A DNA stretch of 7,744 nucleotides from Candidatus Atribacter alterifermentans (GCA_012517635.1 JAAYUP010000345.1:1-7744), one strand, 5' to 3'. Positions 1 to 6,374 are shown, counted from the first letter of the stretch. The notes: generated by a model from the sequence alone, not told the origin. Program-made: numbers and translations.

Positions 1-59
1 ACAACAGGATAGCAGCCTACGGCGTAAGATGAAAAAAATTGTAAAAGACAAAAACTGAG

Positions 60-123
60 AGGATAGACCACTTGAGTTTTCATCCTCATCTGGTGCTGCG
101 AAAGCAGCATGAGGGTCTATCCT
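60..123. repeat. 10-bp inverted repeat enclosing the first hairpin repeat
   Basis: Bases 60-69 (aggatagacc) are the exact reverse complement of 114-123 (ggtctatcct). The arms enclose most of repeat copy 1, including its own tgctgc/gcagca stem. Together they could fold as a nested stem structure. The second copy (284-335) keeps only a degenerate form of the right arm. Confidence 0.6.
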
Positions 124-129
124 GAAAAT
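77..129 (+). repeat. Hairpin repeat element, copy 1
   Basis: This matches 284-335 in direct orientation at about 45 of 53 aligned positions, by eye. The core is a 6-bp stem, tgctgc (94-99) with gcagca (104-109), around a GAAA loop. An outer stem, cctca with tgagg, is interrupted by a 5-base bulge on the left side. Two differences between copies fall in the loop, which suggests the stem is what is kept. It looks like a dispersed non-coding repeat of the REP/small palindromic kind, but I do not recognise a named family. Confidence 0.65.
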
Positions 130-163
130 ACCGTGAACCGTTTAAAAACCACCCTCATCCTCA

Positions 164-186
164 CCTTCTCCCATCAAGGGAGAAGG
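164..186. repeat. Perfect 9-bp palindrome, REP-like
   Basis: Bases ccttctccc (164-172) pair exactly with gggagaagg (178-186) around a 5-base loop. The surrounding style, with ccctcatcctcac before the hairpin, resembles the 'ccctcaccctaaccctctccc' palindromic repeats scattered between genes in many bacterial genomes. That resemblance is from memory. On its own it has no T-tract, so it is unlikely to be a terminator. Confidence 0.6.
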
Positions 187-201
187 AACCAAAATCTCGC
201 G

Positions 202-274
202 CCCCCTCACCCCCTCGGCGTCTTTCGCCAATATTCCCTCGCCCCTTCGTACAGAGAGGGTTAGAGTGAGGGGG
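202..274. repeat. Long imperfect inverted repeat, REP-like
   Basis: Bases ccccctcac (202-210) pair with gtgaggggg (266-274). A second block, ccctc (212-216), pairs with gaggg (256-260), leaving a central loop of about 39 bases. It follows the palindrome at 164-186 and is similar in composition, so both may belong to one composite repeat lying between the two hairpin-repeat copies. Confidence 0.55.
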
Positions 275-283
275 GAAACTGCA

Positions 284-335
284 TTTTCATCCTCATCCTG
301 TGCTGCATAGCAGCATGAGAGTCAATCTTGAAAAA
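284..335 (+). repeat. Hairpin repeat element, copy 2
   Basis: This is the second copy of the element at 77-129. It keeps the tgctgc (301-306) and gcagca (310-315) stem with a 3-base loop, and the outer ctcat/atgag stem. Its end overlaps by a few bases the terminator-like hairpin that follows the last permease gene. It differs from copy 1 by about seven substitutions and one gap, so the copies are not a recent duplication. Confidence 0.65.
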
Positions 336-360
336 TCAGTGATCTATGATGAGTGATTTT
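332..360 (-). terminator. Weak terminator-like hairpin after the last permease gene
   Basis: Read on the minus strand, the arms AAAATCA and TGATTTT (354-360 and 332-338) flank a partly paired interior and end in a run of T. It starts two bases past the TAA stop of the permease gene, the right place to end the transporter transcript. The stem is AT-rich and broken by mismatches, so it would be a weak terminator on its own. Confidence 0.4.
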
Positions 361-362
361 CT

Positions 363-1346
363 TTACCGAGTTCTTCGATTACTCACATATACAATTAATA
401 AAATAAAGAGGACAATTCCAAATCCTAACCATTTTCCGGCGTCTCCCCAACCCATTGCGATCAAGAGATTGGTGAGTGTTTGTAAAAAGATAGCTCCGAG
501 AATGACGCCAAAATAATTCCCATCGCCACCGGTCAAAGAAACACCGCCAACCACGGCAGCAGCAATACTGGGCATAACATAATTTGAACCCATATCTTTG
601 AAGGCAATGCCCATGTTTCCAATTAATAACAACCCTATTAGACTGGCCAAAACTCCACTAATGATAAAGGCAGTACATCTCACCAATTTGACATTAAAAC
701 CACTTAAATAGGCAGTTCTTTCATTTGAACCAACAGCAAAAAGAATCATACCTAATTTGGTTTTATTTAAAATAATCATAACTAAAGTCGTGAGAGCTAT
801 TAAAATAAACACCACATTCGGGAAACTACCGGTTGATTTTGCAGCAATAATGGTCAAAATAGGTGATGGTTTTCCGGTGATATTTCTTCCGGCAGTATAT
901 ACATTAATTATGCCTTGAAGAATATTAGCCATGGCCATAGTGACAACTAAGGGCGGAAGTTTTAAATAGGCTGTTAATAATCCGTTGGAAAAGCCAACGG
1001 CAACTCCAAAGGCGAAAGCAATAATAAGTGCTATCCAGAGATTTCCATTTTGACCATCCATGATACTGGCAGTGAATACTGCTGTCATGGTAGCCATGTA
1101 CCCCACTGACAAATCAAGACCGCCACCCCCAGCAGCGATAACAATCATCTGGCAAAGCGCAAAAAAGGCAGTAAATGAGGCGAGTTTTATGGTCAACAGA
1201 ACCTGGTCCACTCTTAAAAAATTGGATAAAATAATTTCACCCAAAACAAAGAGAAGGATAATCAAGATAAAAGCGACCACCACTTTTTTATGCTTTTCAA
1301 AAATTATCTGAGGTATTGACTTTGGTCGGTTTATTTCAACTCCCAT
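363..1346 (-). CDS. Sugar ABC transporter permease, RbsC/XylH type (second permease)
   Basis: An integral inner-membrane subunit that, with the other permease, should form the channel of a carbohydrate (CUT2) importer. From the ATG at 1346 it is 327 residues with multiple hydrophobic segments, the first at about 22-39, as usual for the BPD_transp_2 family. Family motifs are clear: GGGLDLSVGYM (about 73-83), the cytoplasmic AVGSNERTAYLSGFNV stretch that faces the ATPase (about 204-219), and VVGGVSLTGGDGN near 265-277. A TTG at 1364 would add six residues, but AGGAG at 1357-1361 stands 10 bases before the ATG. The stop codon of the upstream permease overlaps that AGGAG, so translation is probably coupled. 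It is the last gene of the transcription unit. The family assignment is firm; the substrate is unknown. Confidence 0.93.
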   Translation of the reverse strand: MGVEINRPKSIPQIIFEKHKKVVVAFILIILLFVLGEIILSNFLRVDQVLLTIKLASFTAFFALCQMIVIAAGGGGLDLSVGYMATMTAVFTASIMDGQNGNLWIALIIAFAFGVAVGFSNGLLTAYLKLPPLVVTMAMANILQGIINVYTAGRNITGKPSPILTIIAAKSTGSFPNVVFILIALTTLVMIILNKTKLGMILFAVGSNERTAYLSGFNVKLVRCTAFIISGVLASLIGLLLIGNMGIAFKDMGSNYVMPSIAAAVVGGVSLTGGDGNYFGVILGAIFLQTLTNLLIAMGWGDAGKWLGFGIVLFILLIVYVSNRRTR

Positions 1347-1356
1347 TTCTTCTTCT

Positions 1357-1361
1357 CTCCT
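1357..1361 (-). promoter_or_regulatory. Ribosome binding site of the second permease, overlapping the previous stop codon
   Basis: AGGAG on the minus strand, 10 bases before ATG at 1346. Its first base is also the last base of the TGA stop of the upstream permease gene. This favours the ATG over the TTG at 1364 and suggests translational coupling, with equal output of the two permeases. Confidence 0.7.
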
Positions 1362-2377
1362 CAAGTTCTTTCTCTGTTATATAGGGTGTAAGCTATTGGT
1401 CCAGCAATGGCGATGATAACGATTAGACCAGATACCAAGGTTTGGTAAGCATTGGGAATGTTTGCAAAAAAGATAATCTTATTAACAAAGCTCATAATCA
1501 AAGCTCCTACTAAGGCAAAATAGACGCTTCCACGACCACCAGTTAATGCAATTCCACCAACCACAGCAGAAGCAATAGCCCTCAAAGTCAAGGGGTCTCC
1601 CATCCGGGCATCTCCCGATTGATTTTGACCAACAAAAAATAAAGCAGCTAAGAAGATAAAAATTGAATTAATAACGCAAGCCACCAATTGAATTTTTGCA
1701 GTATTAATTCCACTGGCATACGCACTCTCATTGTTGCTTCCTACTGCATAAATGTATCGCCCGGTTTTGGTTTTGCTGATAATGAACCAAAGAAAACAAG
1801 CAATTAAAATCAGGATTAAGGCCGGAGGTATATAATTACCAAATTTTTTCAGAATCTCTGGCGCTCCTTGTACGGTATTGAGGTTATAAAAGCCCTTAAA
1901 CCAATCAACTGATTCTCCACCGGGAGTAGGACGCAAGAATAAAGCAATTCCTAACCACATATAAGAAGTAGCGAAAGTTACAATAACTGGAGGGATTCTT
2001 AAATATCCAATGCCTATTCCATTGACAACTCCGACCAAAACTGCCACCCCAAAAGTAATAAACAGAGCATAAATTCCAGTTATCGGATCGTTTTTTTTCA
2101 TAACCGTTGTTAAGACACAGGTAAAAAGTGAGAGTGCTGAACCTGCCGAAAGATCTAAACCACCAGATATGATAACGACAGCTCCACCCATGGTAAGAAG
2201 TATTAAAGGCATAAAAGCGTTGATATTTCGAACAATGGCTTTCATTTCAAAAAAATTCTTTTGTAGAACGGCGGTTATGGTAAACATCACAATGAGAATC
2301 AATAAATTGGAGTTTTCAGGTTTAAATATACCTTTGACGAAGGAAGTTCTTGGTTCGGCTTTGATTATTTTGTTCAT
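1361..2377 (-). CDS. Sugar ABC transporter permease, RbsC/XylH type (first permease)
   Basis: The other half of the membrane channel of the sugar importer. From ATG at 2377 it has 338 residues and is mostly hydrophobic. It shows the family landmarks SGGLDLSAGS (about 71-80), YAVGSNNESAYASGINT (about 210-226, the ATPase-facing loop) and AIASAVVGGIALTGGRGSV (about 267-285). It is clearly a paralogue of the next gene but only distantly similar, so the transporter is likely a permease heterodimer rather than a homodimer like RbsC. The start is chosen because GGAG at 2384-2387 lies 6 bases before the ATG; a GTG at 2389 would add four residues but has no good ribosome binding site. The ATPase stop lies 22 bases upstream. 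Family is certain, sugar unknown. Confidence 0.93.
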   Translation of the reverse strand: MNKIIKAEPRTSFVKGIFKPENSNLLILIVMFTITAVLQKNFFEMKAIVRNINAFMPLILLTMGGAVVIISGGLDLSAGSALSLFTCVLTTVMKKNDPITGIYALFITFGVAVLVGVVNGIGIGYLRIPPVIVTFATSYMWLGIALFLRPTPGGESVDWFKGFYNLNTVQGAPEILKKFGNYIPPALILILIACFLWFIISKTKTGRYIYAVGSNNESAYASGINTAKIQLVACVINSIFIFLAALFFVGQNQSGDARMGDPLTLRAIASAVVGGIALTGGRGSVYFALVGALIMSFVNKIIFFANIPNAYQTLVSGLIVIIAIAGPIAYTLYNRERT

Positions 2378-2383
2378 CTCCTT

Positions 2384-2387
2384 CTCC
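2384..2387 (-). promoter_or_regulatory. Ribosome binding site of the first permease
   Basis: GGAG, 6 bases before ATG at 2377, in the run GGAGAAGGAG. It sits downstream of the alternative GTG at 2389, which supports the shorter protein. Confidence 0.55.
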
Positions 2388-2399
2388 ACGCTCTATCTA

Positions 2400-3893
2400 T
2401 TATTTTATTCTCATTGAACAAGCCACAATCGCTTCATCGGTAATCTCATCTCCCTCAAGCGTTGCCACGATCTGGCCTTCGTACATGATTAATATTCTAT
2501 CGCAATATTGGATCAGTTCTTCATTGTCACTCGCATATAATATAACACTCATTTTTTTATCATGAACTTGATTGACAATAAATTGATAGAGATCTCTTTT
2601 CGCTCCTACATCTACTCCTTTAGCCGGGTCAGCTAGTAAGAGAACATTGGTATCAAAAGATAACCATTTCCCAACAACAACTTTTTGCTGGTTTCCGCCG
2701 GATAAGGTTTCAACTGGCATATCAATATTGGAAGTTTTGATGGACAGGATATCAATAACTTGATCGCATTCATTCCGATATTTTTTAAAAGGAACAAATA
2801 ATGGTTGTTTTTGGTTTCCCATTTTCGGGAAAATCATATTATTCAATACTGAATGCTTTAAAAATAAACCTTCCAAATGCTTATCGCCGGGAACCAGTAA
2901 AATCCCATTTTTTATTGCATGAGCCGGTTTATTCAATCGGATTTTATTGCCCATAATGGTTGCATCACAACGTACACCAGGGAAACTTCCAGCTAATGCC
3001 AACATCAGTTCGTGTTGTCCCTGACCAGCCAGACCCCCGATTCCCAAGATTTCTCCCTTTTTCAATTCAAAAGAGATGTCTTTTAAAATTTTTCCATAAT
3101 TTAAATTATTTATTTGAAGGACAACTTCGTTGGTATTGACACTTAATTTCTTTTCACCAGATACCTTTTGAACTTCACCAGTAATGTAGCTCACAATTTT
3201 TTCTGGATTTCGTCCATCTTTTTCGAAATCAATATTCGCAACATTTTCTCCATTTCGAAAAATGGTAACATCATCACATATTTCCAAAACCTCCCAGAGA
3301 CGATGGGAAGTAAAAATCATAGCTACTCCCTTCTGAGCTAAACTTCTCATTGAATTAAAGAGACTTTTTACTTGAACTTGTTCTAAAGCTGCGGTTGGCT
3401 CATCAAGAATGAGAAGCTTGGGGTTTTCAGATATTGCTTTGGCTATTTCAACGATTTGCATCTCTCCGGGATTCAGCTCATTTATTTTTTTATTGATATC
3501 CAAATCAGGGAGTAGTTGACTTAAAATTTCTTTTGAGAGTTCTTTGGCATGGGTATTATCTAAAAATAACCCATTTTTTTGTTCAGCGCCCAGTACGATG
3601 TTCTGCCATACGGTTAAATCCGGAACTAAACTAAGGTTTTGAAACACCATGGCGATTCCATCTTTTCTGGCTTCACTGGGATTTCGGTATTTTACTGACT
3701 TCCCATTGTATATTATTTCTCCTTCATCGGCTGAATAAACACCAGTAATAATCTTGGAAATAGTGCTTTTTCCAGAACCATTTGCTCCAAGAAGACCAGT
3801 AATCCTTCCTTTATAGCATCGTAAATTGCCATTAGAAAGAGCAATAACCCCTCCAAATCTTTTTTTAATCCCCTTTGCTTCTAAAACCAACAC
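2400..3893 (-). CDS. Double-domain sugar ABC transporter ATPase, RbsA/MglA type
   Basis: A cytoplasmic ATPase that powers the importer; both nucleotide-binding domains are in one chain of about 497 residues, normal for the CUT2 family. The N-terminal domain has Walker A GANGSGKST (36-44), Q-loop VFQN near 85, Walker B LLILDEP with D164 and E165, and switch H197, but its signature is NPGEMQ (141-146) rather than LSGGQ. The C-terminal domain has a good LSGGNQQ signature (397-403), a Walker A-like GLAGQGQHE without the lysine, and LLLADP (418-423) where the Walker B aspartate and glutamate are usual. One composite ATP site thus looks competent and the other degenerate. The start is uncertain: GTG at 3893 is 9 bases past AAGGTGA. 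GTG at 3902 abuts that site, and an in-frame TGA at 3905-3903 rules out anything longer. It is separated from the binding-protein gene by a terminator-like hairpin. Confidence 0.93.
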   Translation of the reverse strand: MLVLEAKGIKKRFGGVIALSNGNLRCYKGRITGLLGANGSGKSTISKIITGVYSADEGEIIYNGKSVKYRNPSEARKDGIAMVFQNLSLVPDLTVWQNIVLGAEQKNGLFLDNTHAKELSKEILSQLLPDLDINKKINELNPGEMQIVEIAKAISENPKLLILDEPTAALEQVQVKSLFNSMRSLAQKGVAMIFTSHRLWEVLEICDDVTIFRNGENVANIDFEKDGRNPEKIVSYITGEVQKVSGEKKLSVNTNEVVLQINNLNYGKILKDISFELKKGEILGIGGLAGQGQHELMLALAGSFPGVRCDATIMGNKIRLNKPAHAIKNGILLVPGDKHLEGLFLKHSVLNNMIFPKMGNQKQPLFVPFKKYRNECDQVIDILSIKTSNIDMPVETLSGGNQQKVVVGKWLSFDTNVLLLADPAKGVDVGAKRDLYQFIVNQVHDKKMSVILYASDNEELIQYCDRILIMYEGQIVATLEGDEITDEAIVACSMRIK

Positions 3894-3902
3894 AGTTATC
3901 AC

Positions 3903-3909
3903 TCACCTT
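3903..3909 (-). promoter_or_regulatory. Ribosome binding site of the ATPase gene
   Basis: AAGGTGA on the minus strand, 9 bases before GTG at 3893 and directly against GTG at 3902, so the former is preferred. A second, stronger AAGGAGG lies at 3928-3934, too far upstream to serve this gene and out of step with any in-frame start. Confidence 0.5.
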
Positions 3910-3946
3910 AAAATTTAAAAACAATATCCTCCTTGTTTCATCTATA

Positions 3947-3979
3947 AAAGGGGAGGTCTAAAATGCTGACCTCCCCTTT
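3947..3979 (-). terminator. Hairpin terminator/attenuator between binding-protein and ATPase genes
   Basis: A perfect 12-bp stem, aaaggggaggtc (3947-3958) with gacctccccttt (3968-3979), around a 9-base loop. Read in the direction of transcription the GC-rich part ends in CCCC followed by TTTT, as in an intrinsic terminator. It lies 36 bases past the binding-protein stop and ahead of the ATPase gene, all on one strand. It probably ends most transcripts after the binding protein while some read through, and may also protect the upstream mRNA end. Confidence 0.8.
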
Positions 3980-4014
3980 CCATTTCCTAAATCAGCTTTT
4001 AGAACAATTTCCCT

Positions 4015-5061
4015 TTACTCAAAAAGCTCAGCAACCTGTTCTTCTGGCATGATTTCACTTAATAAATAATCATCGGGTTTATCTTTTAAAAGTTCCCAAC
4101 CTTCATCAAAATTTTCATCAGTAATAAACATACTTACTTTATAGAAGTAAGTATTGTCAACTAAAATTCCTGGTTTAAATTTCTTTCCATTATAGAGCTG
4201 TAATGCCATACGGAAAGCTGTTCCACCAATACCAGGAGGATTCGGTTGCGTACAAGCTTTAAAGTTTGCTCCTTGATCTCTTAATTTTTTCCACTCTTTG
4301 AAGAATGCTGTCCCAGGATCTCCAAACATAACTTTTGGAAGTTTATTGGCATCAAGGAAAGCAGACAGAACTCCATAAGCTTCACCATCTTGGGTTATCA
4401 CTCCATCAATTTGCTGACCTGATCCAATAATTTGAGTAGCTACTTCCTTGGCTTTGGTTTGATCCCAATAACCGGTGGTATTTGCAATCAACTTAATATC
4501 CGGATAATTCTTTAAAACATCATCAGTTGCTCGAATTCTTTCATTATTAGCTGGATGCCCATCCAAACCATAAATTTGGATAACATTACCCTTTTGAAGT
4601 GTTGAAGCAATGTATTCAACATTTTTCTTGTTCCAAGCATAGTGGTCAAGGGTGACATTGAGAACATTCGGAGCCGTGACGGTAGCATCATAAGCAACGA
4701 CCAATATTCCTTCATCTTGAGCTTCACTGATAACACCATTCAGGGCGTCAGGTGAATTGGGGTTAACCATAATGATATCGACACTTTGAGATATGAAATC
4801 ACGCAAGATGTTAGCTTGCTCGGTGGCATCACCATTCGTTATATTGTTAACAATTTTATAATCAGCAATTTTCCCGGCAGCTTTATATTCGTTTCCAACT
4901 TCTTCCAAAGCAGCAATCATGATATTCCGCCATGAGGTACCTGACGAACCGGTAGAAATACCAACTACCGGTGGTTTCTGAGCAAAGCTTCCAACTGACA
5001 ATGCAAAAACCAACCCCAAAACCGCAAGAAGAACAATAAGCCTTGATATTCTTTTAATCAT
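4015..5061 (-). CDS. Exported sugar-binding protein of the ABC importer (periplasmic-binding, RbsB-like)
   Basis: Captures the sugar outside the inner membrane and delivers it to the two permeases. From ATG at 5061 it is 348 residues. A signal peptide is obvious: basic MIKRISR, hydrophobic core to about residue 24, and a likely cleavage after S-F-A (25-27). There is no lipobox cysteine, so it is not a lipoprotein. The mature part has the two-lobed type 1 periplasmic-binding pattern (Peripla_BP_4): VVGISTG at the first strand, VDIIMVNPNSPDAL near 94-107, VVAYDATV near 121-128, NVIQIYGLDGHPANNERIRA near 159-178, and QDGEAYG near 224-230. W44, R45 and D125 sit where the family contacts sugar, by analogy. 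A TTG at 5067 would add two residues but lies one base from the AAGGAGG site. Ribose-, xylose- or polyol-type ligands are all possible. Confidence 0.92.
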   Translation of the reverse strand: MIKRISRLIVLLAVLGLVFALSVGSFAQKPPVVGISTGSSGTSWRNIMIAALEEVGNEYKAAGKIADYKIVNNITNGDATEQANILRDFISQSVDIIMVNPNSPDALNGVISEAQDEGILVVAYDATVTAPNVLNVTLDHYAWNKKNVEYIASTLQKGNVIQIYGLDGHPANNERIRATDDVLKNYPDIKLIANTTGYWDQTKAKEVATQIIGSGQQIDGVITQDGEAYGVLSAFLDANKLPKVMFGDPGTAFFKEWKKLRDQGANFKACTQPNPPGIGGTAFRMALQLYNGKKFKPGILVDNTYFYKVSMFITDENFDEGWELLKDKPDDYLLSEIMPEEQVAELFE

Positions 5062-5068
5062 TTTCAAA

Positions 5069-5075
5069 CCTCCTT
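5069..5075 (-). promoter_or_regulatory. Ribosome binding site of the binding-protein gene
   Basis: AAGGAGG on the minus strand, 7 bases before ATG at 5061, an ideal spacing; the alternative TTG at 5067 would leave only one base. Such a strong site fits high production of the binding protein. Confidence 0.8.
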
Positions 5076-5181
5076 AAAATTTTAATTTTAAAAAAACAAT
5101 CTCCTTCATTTTTAAAGTCAAATTCTATTTCACCTCCCCCTTCAATAAATATTACCATGGAAAGACACTTCTGAGTTATTT
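5076..5181 (-). promoter_or_regulatory. Leader between isomerase and binding-protein genes
   Basis: A very AT-rich spacer with two extra purine-rich, Shine-Dalgarno-like stretches: AAGGAG at 5101-5106 and GGGGGAGGTG at 5132-5141 (minus strand). The part from AAGGAG to the true ribosome binding site follows the same pattern as the leader of the ATPase gene at 3903-3934. TTGACT near 5120 resembles a -35 box but has no good -10 box at the right distance. No terminator is seen after the isomerase gene, so readthrough from it is likely. Confidence 0.35.
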
Positions 5182-6099
5182 TTAAACTATAAATTGATTG
5201 AGATACTGCTTGCTTAAAATTAATGATTTTTTTCGTGAATCCAATGAATCTTCAAAAGATCGATCTTCGACTTCAACACAAGCACACCCCTGGTATCGAA
5301 TATCCGTTAAAGCAGATATGAACTTCCACCAGTTTATATCTCCCAATCCTGGCAGTTTAGGAATATGAAATTCGAGGGGTGTTGCTAATATTCCTACCTC
5401 ATCTAATTTATTTTGGAAAATTTTAGCATCTTTAATGTGAACATGGAAAATTTTATCTTTAAACTCATAAATTGGTTGTATGTAATCAATCTTTTGCCAG
5501 AGTAAGTGAGAGGGATCATAATTTAAGCCAAAATAATCACTTTTTATTTCTTCAAACATTCTCCTCCATATTGCTGGAGTGGTTGCTAAATTATTCCCTC
5601 CAGGCCATTCATCATTGGTAAAAAACATTGGACAATTTTCAATACCAATCTTTATTTTATTTTCTTCTGCGTGTTGAATAATAGCTGGCCATACTTTTTT
5701 GAAGGTTTCAAAATTTTCTTCAGTATTCTTATTCTTATCTTTTCCAATAAAGGTATTCACATTTTTGAGTCCGAGTTTGGCTGCTGCTATTATGACTTTT
5801 TTGATATGTTCAATGTAAAATTTGCTTTTTTCCGGATCAGGGTCAAGAGGGTTGGGATAATAACCTAATGCCGATATTTCAACATTCTTCTCTTTAACAT
5901 ATTTTTTTATTGAATCGATTTTTTGTTCATCCAACTCGTTAACATCAATATGAGTAACACCAGCATATCTTCTTTCTGCTTTTCCCTTTGGCCAACAAAG
6001 CATTTCTACACAAGCGTATCCGTGAGCAGATGCAAAATCGATCACATCCTCAAAATTGAAATCGGCCAAAATTGCACTTACAAAACCAAGTTTAAACAT
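5182..6099 (-). CDS. Sugar phosphate isomerase/epimerase-like TIM-barrel protein
   Basis: A probable cytoplasmic metal-dependent isomerase or epimerase of the xylose isomerase-like TIM-barrel family (AP_endonuc_2), 305 residues, typical length. The likely metal ligands of the D-tagatose 3-epimerase/IolE type are present: E154 in IGIENCP, D195 with H198 in NYDPSHL, H221 in HVHIKD, and E276 in VEVED near the C terminus. In this family these sites bind a divalent metal and move a proton at the carbonyl-adjacent carbon of a sugar or keto-sugar. ATG at 6099 has GAGGAGG 10 bases upstream. The gene lies 120 bases ahead of the binding-protein gene, so it probably acts on the imported compound or a product of it. 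The family also includes ketoglycoside epimerases and inosose dehydratases, so exact activity cannot be given. Confidence 0.85.
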   Translation of the reverse strand: MFKLGFVSAILADFNFEDVIDFASAHGYACVEMLCWPKGKAERRYAGVTHIDVNELDEQKIDSIKKYVKEKNVEISALGYYPNPLDPDPEKSKFYIEHIKKVIIAAAKLGLKNVNTFIGKDKNKNTEENFETFKKVWPAIIQHAEENKIKIGIENCPMFFTNDEWPGGNNLATTPAIWRRMFEEIKSDYFGLNYDPSHLLWQKIDYIQPIYEFKDKIFHVHIKDAKIFQNKLDEVGILATPLEFHIPKLPGLGDINWWKFISALTDIRYQGCACVEVEDRSFEDSLDSRKKSLILSKQYLNQFIV

Positions 6100-6109
6100 A
6101 GAAAACGAA

Positions 6110-6116
6110 CCTCCTC
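6110..6116 (-). promoter_or_regulatory. Ribosome binding site of the isomerase gene
   Basis: GAGGAGG on the minus strand, 10 bases before ATG at 6099, confirming that start. Confidence 0.65.
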
Positions 6117-6222
6117 ATAAATGCTGGATTCAGTAATAAGAACTGAGCAATTATTCGGTATTATGTCAATATATATTTATTTCATTCTTTTTAGTAAAAG
6201 CTTCTTTCCTTAACAAATATTC

Positions 6223-6272
6223 AAAGAAGGGGGAATTTGCTCCTTTCTCAAGTGGTTTCAACCCCCTTTCTT
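6223..6272 (-). terminator. Terminator-like hairpin in the flavoprotein-isomerase gap
   Basis: On the minus strand AAGGGGG (6268-6262) pairs with CCCCCTT (6233-6227). After one mismatch and one wobble the stem continues into AA/TT pairs, with a 28-base loop. A T-rich stretch lies at its 3' side. It is about 100 bases past the flavoprotein stop. The long loop makes it less typical than the hairpin at 3947-3979. Confidence 0.4.
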
Positions 6273-6291
6273 CTTTTAGAAAAAATTAGCA

Positions 6292-6316
6292 GAATGAAGG
6301 GTAAAAATATTCATTC
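6292..6316 (-). terminator. Small AT-rich hairpin followed by a T run
   Basis: Arms gaatgaa (6292-6298) and ttcattc (6310-6316) pair perfectly around an 11-base loop. On the minus strand the stem is followed, after six bases, by six T (6285-6280). It could end the flavoprotein transcript alone or together with the hairpin at 6223-6272. Confidence 0.3.
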
Positions 6317-6374
6317 CTTTCTTAAATGACCTCAATTAGTGGTTTGGTCCTCTTCTATGCTCTCTTACTATTTT

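Larger units (their letters stand above)
1..362. other. Intergenic region with a palindromic repeat mosaic
   Basis: No open reading frame with a ribosome binding site is visible. Downstream of the last permease gene this stretch holds a weak terminator-like hairpin (332-360). Beyond it are two diverged direct copies of a hairpin-bearing repeat (77-129 and 284-335), with two C/G-rich inverted repeats between them (164-186 and 202-274). A 10-base inverted repeat closes around the first copy (60-69 with 114-123). Bases 5-12 (caggatag) match the reverse complement of 117-124, so a further, inverted repeat remnant may begin left of the window. The C- and G-rich tracts at 150-275 stand out against the AT-rich genes. 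Confidence 0.75.

Noticed and set aside
68..76. CCACTTGAG at 68-76 also occurs on the minus strand at 6255-6247
   Set aside because: One shared 9-base word in a window this size is expected by chance at a few percent per word, and the surroundings do not match.
77..335. Two similar repeats with a spacer, considered as a CRISPR array
   Set aside because: Only two diverged units of about 53 bases separated by 154 bases of palindromic sequence; no regular spacing, no third unit, no cas genes.
1060..1311. Plus-strand open frame inside the second permease gene
   Set aside because: It lies wholly opposite a well-supported membrane protein, has no ribosome binding site or recognisable domain, and its sequence follows from the reverse of the permease codons. 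The same holds for the plus-strand frames at 2169-2417, 5671-5868, 5923-6120 and 6907-7230.
4512..4739. Minus-strand open frame inside the binding-protein gene in another frame
   Set aside because: It is contained in a conserved gene, is low in complexity (rich in M, L and K), and has no sign of independent translation.
6164..6169. Perfect TTGACA (-35 box) on the minus strand upstream of the isomerase gene
   Set aside because: At 16-18 bases downstream there is no sequence like TATAAT (TCAGTT at 17), so it cannot be called a promoter on sequence alone. A TTTACT-17-TATATA pair just upstream is equally weak in so AT-rich a stretch.
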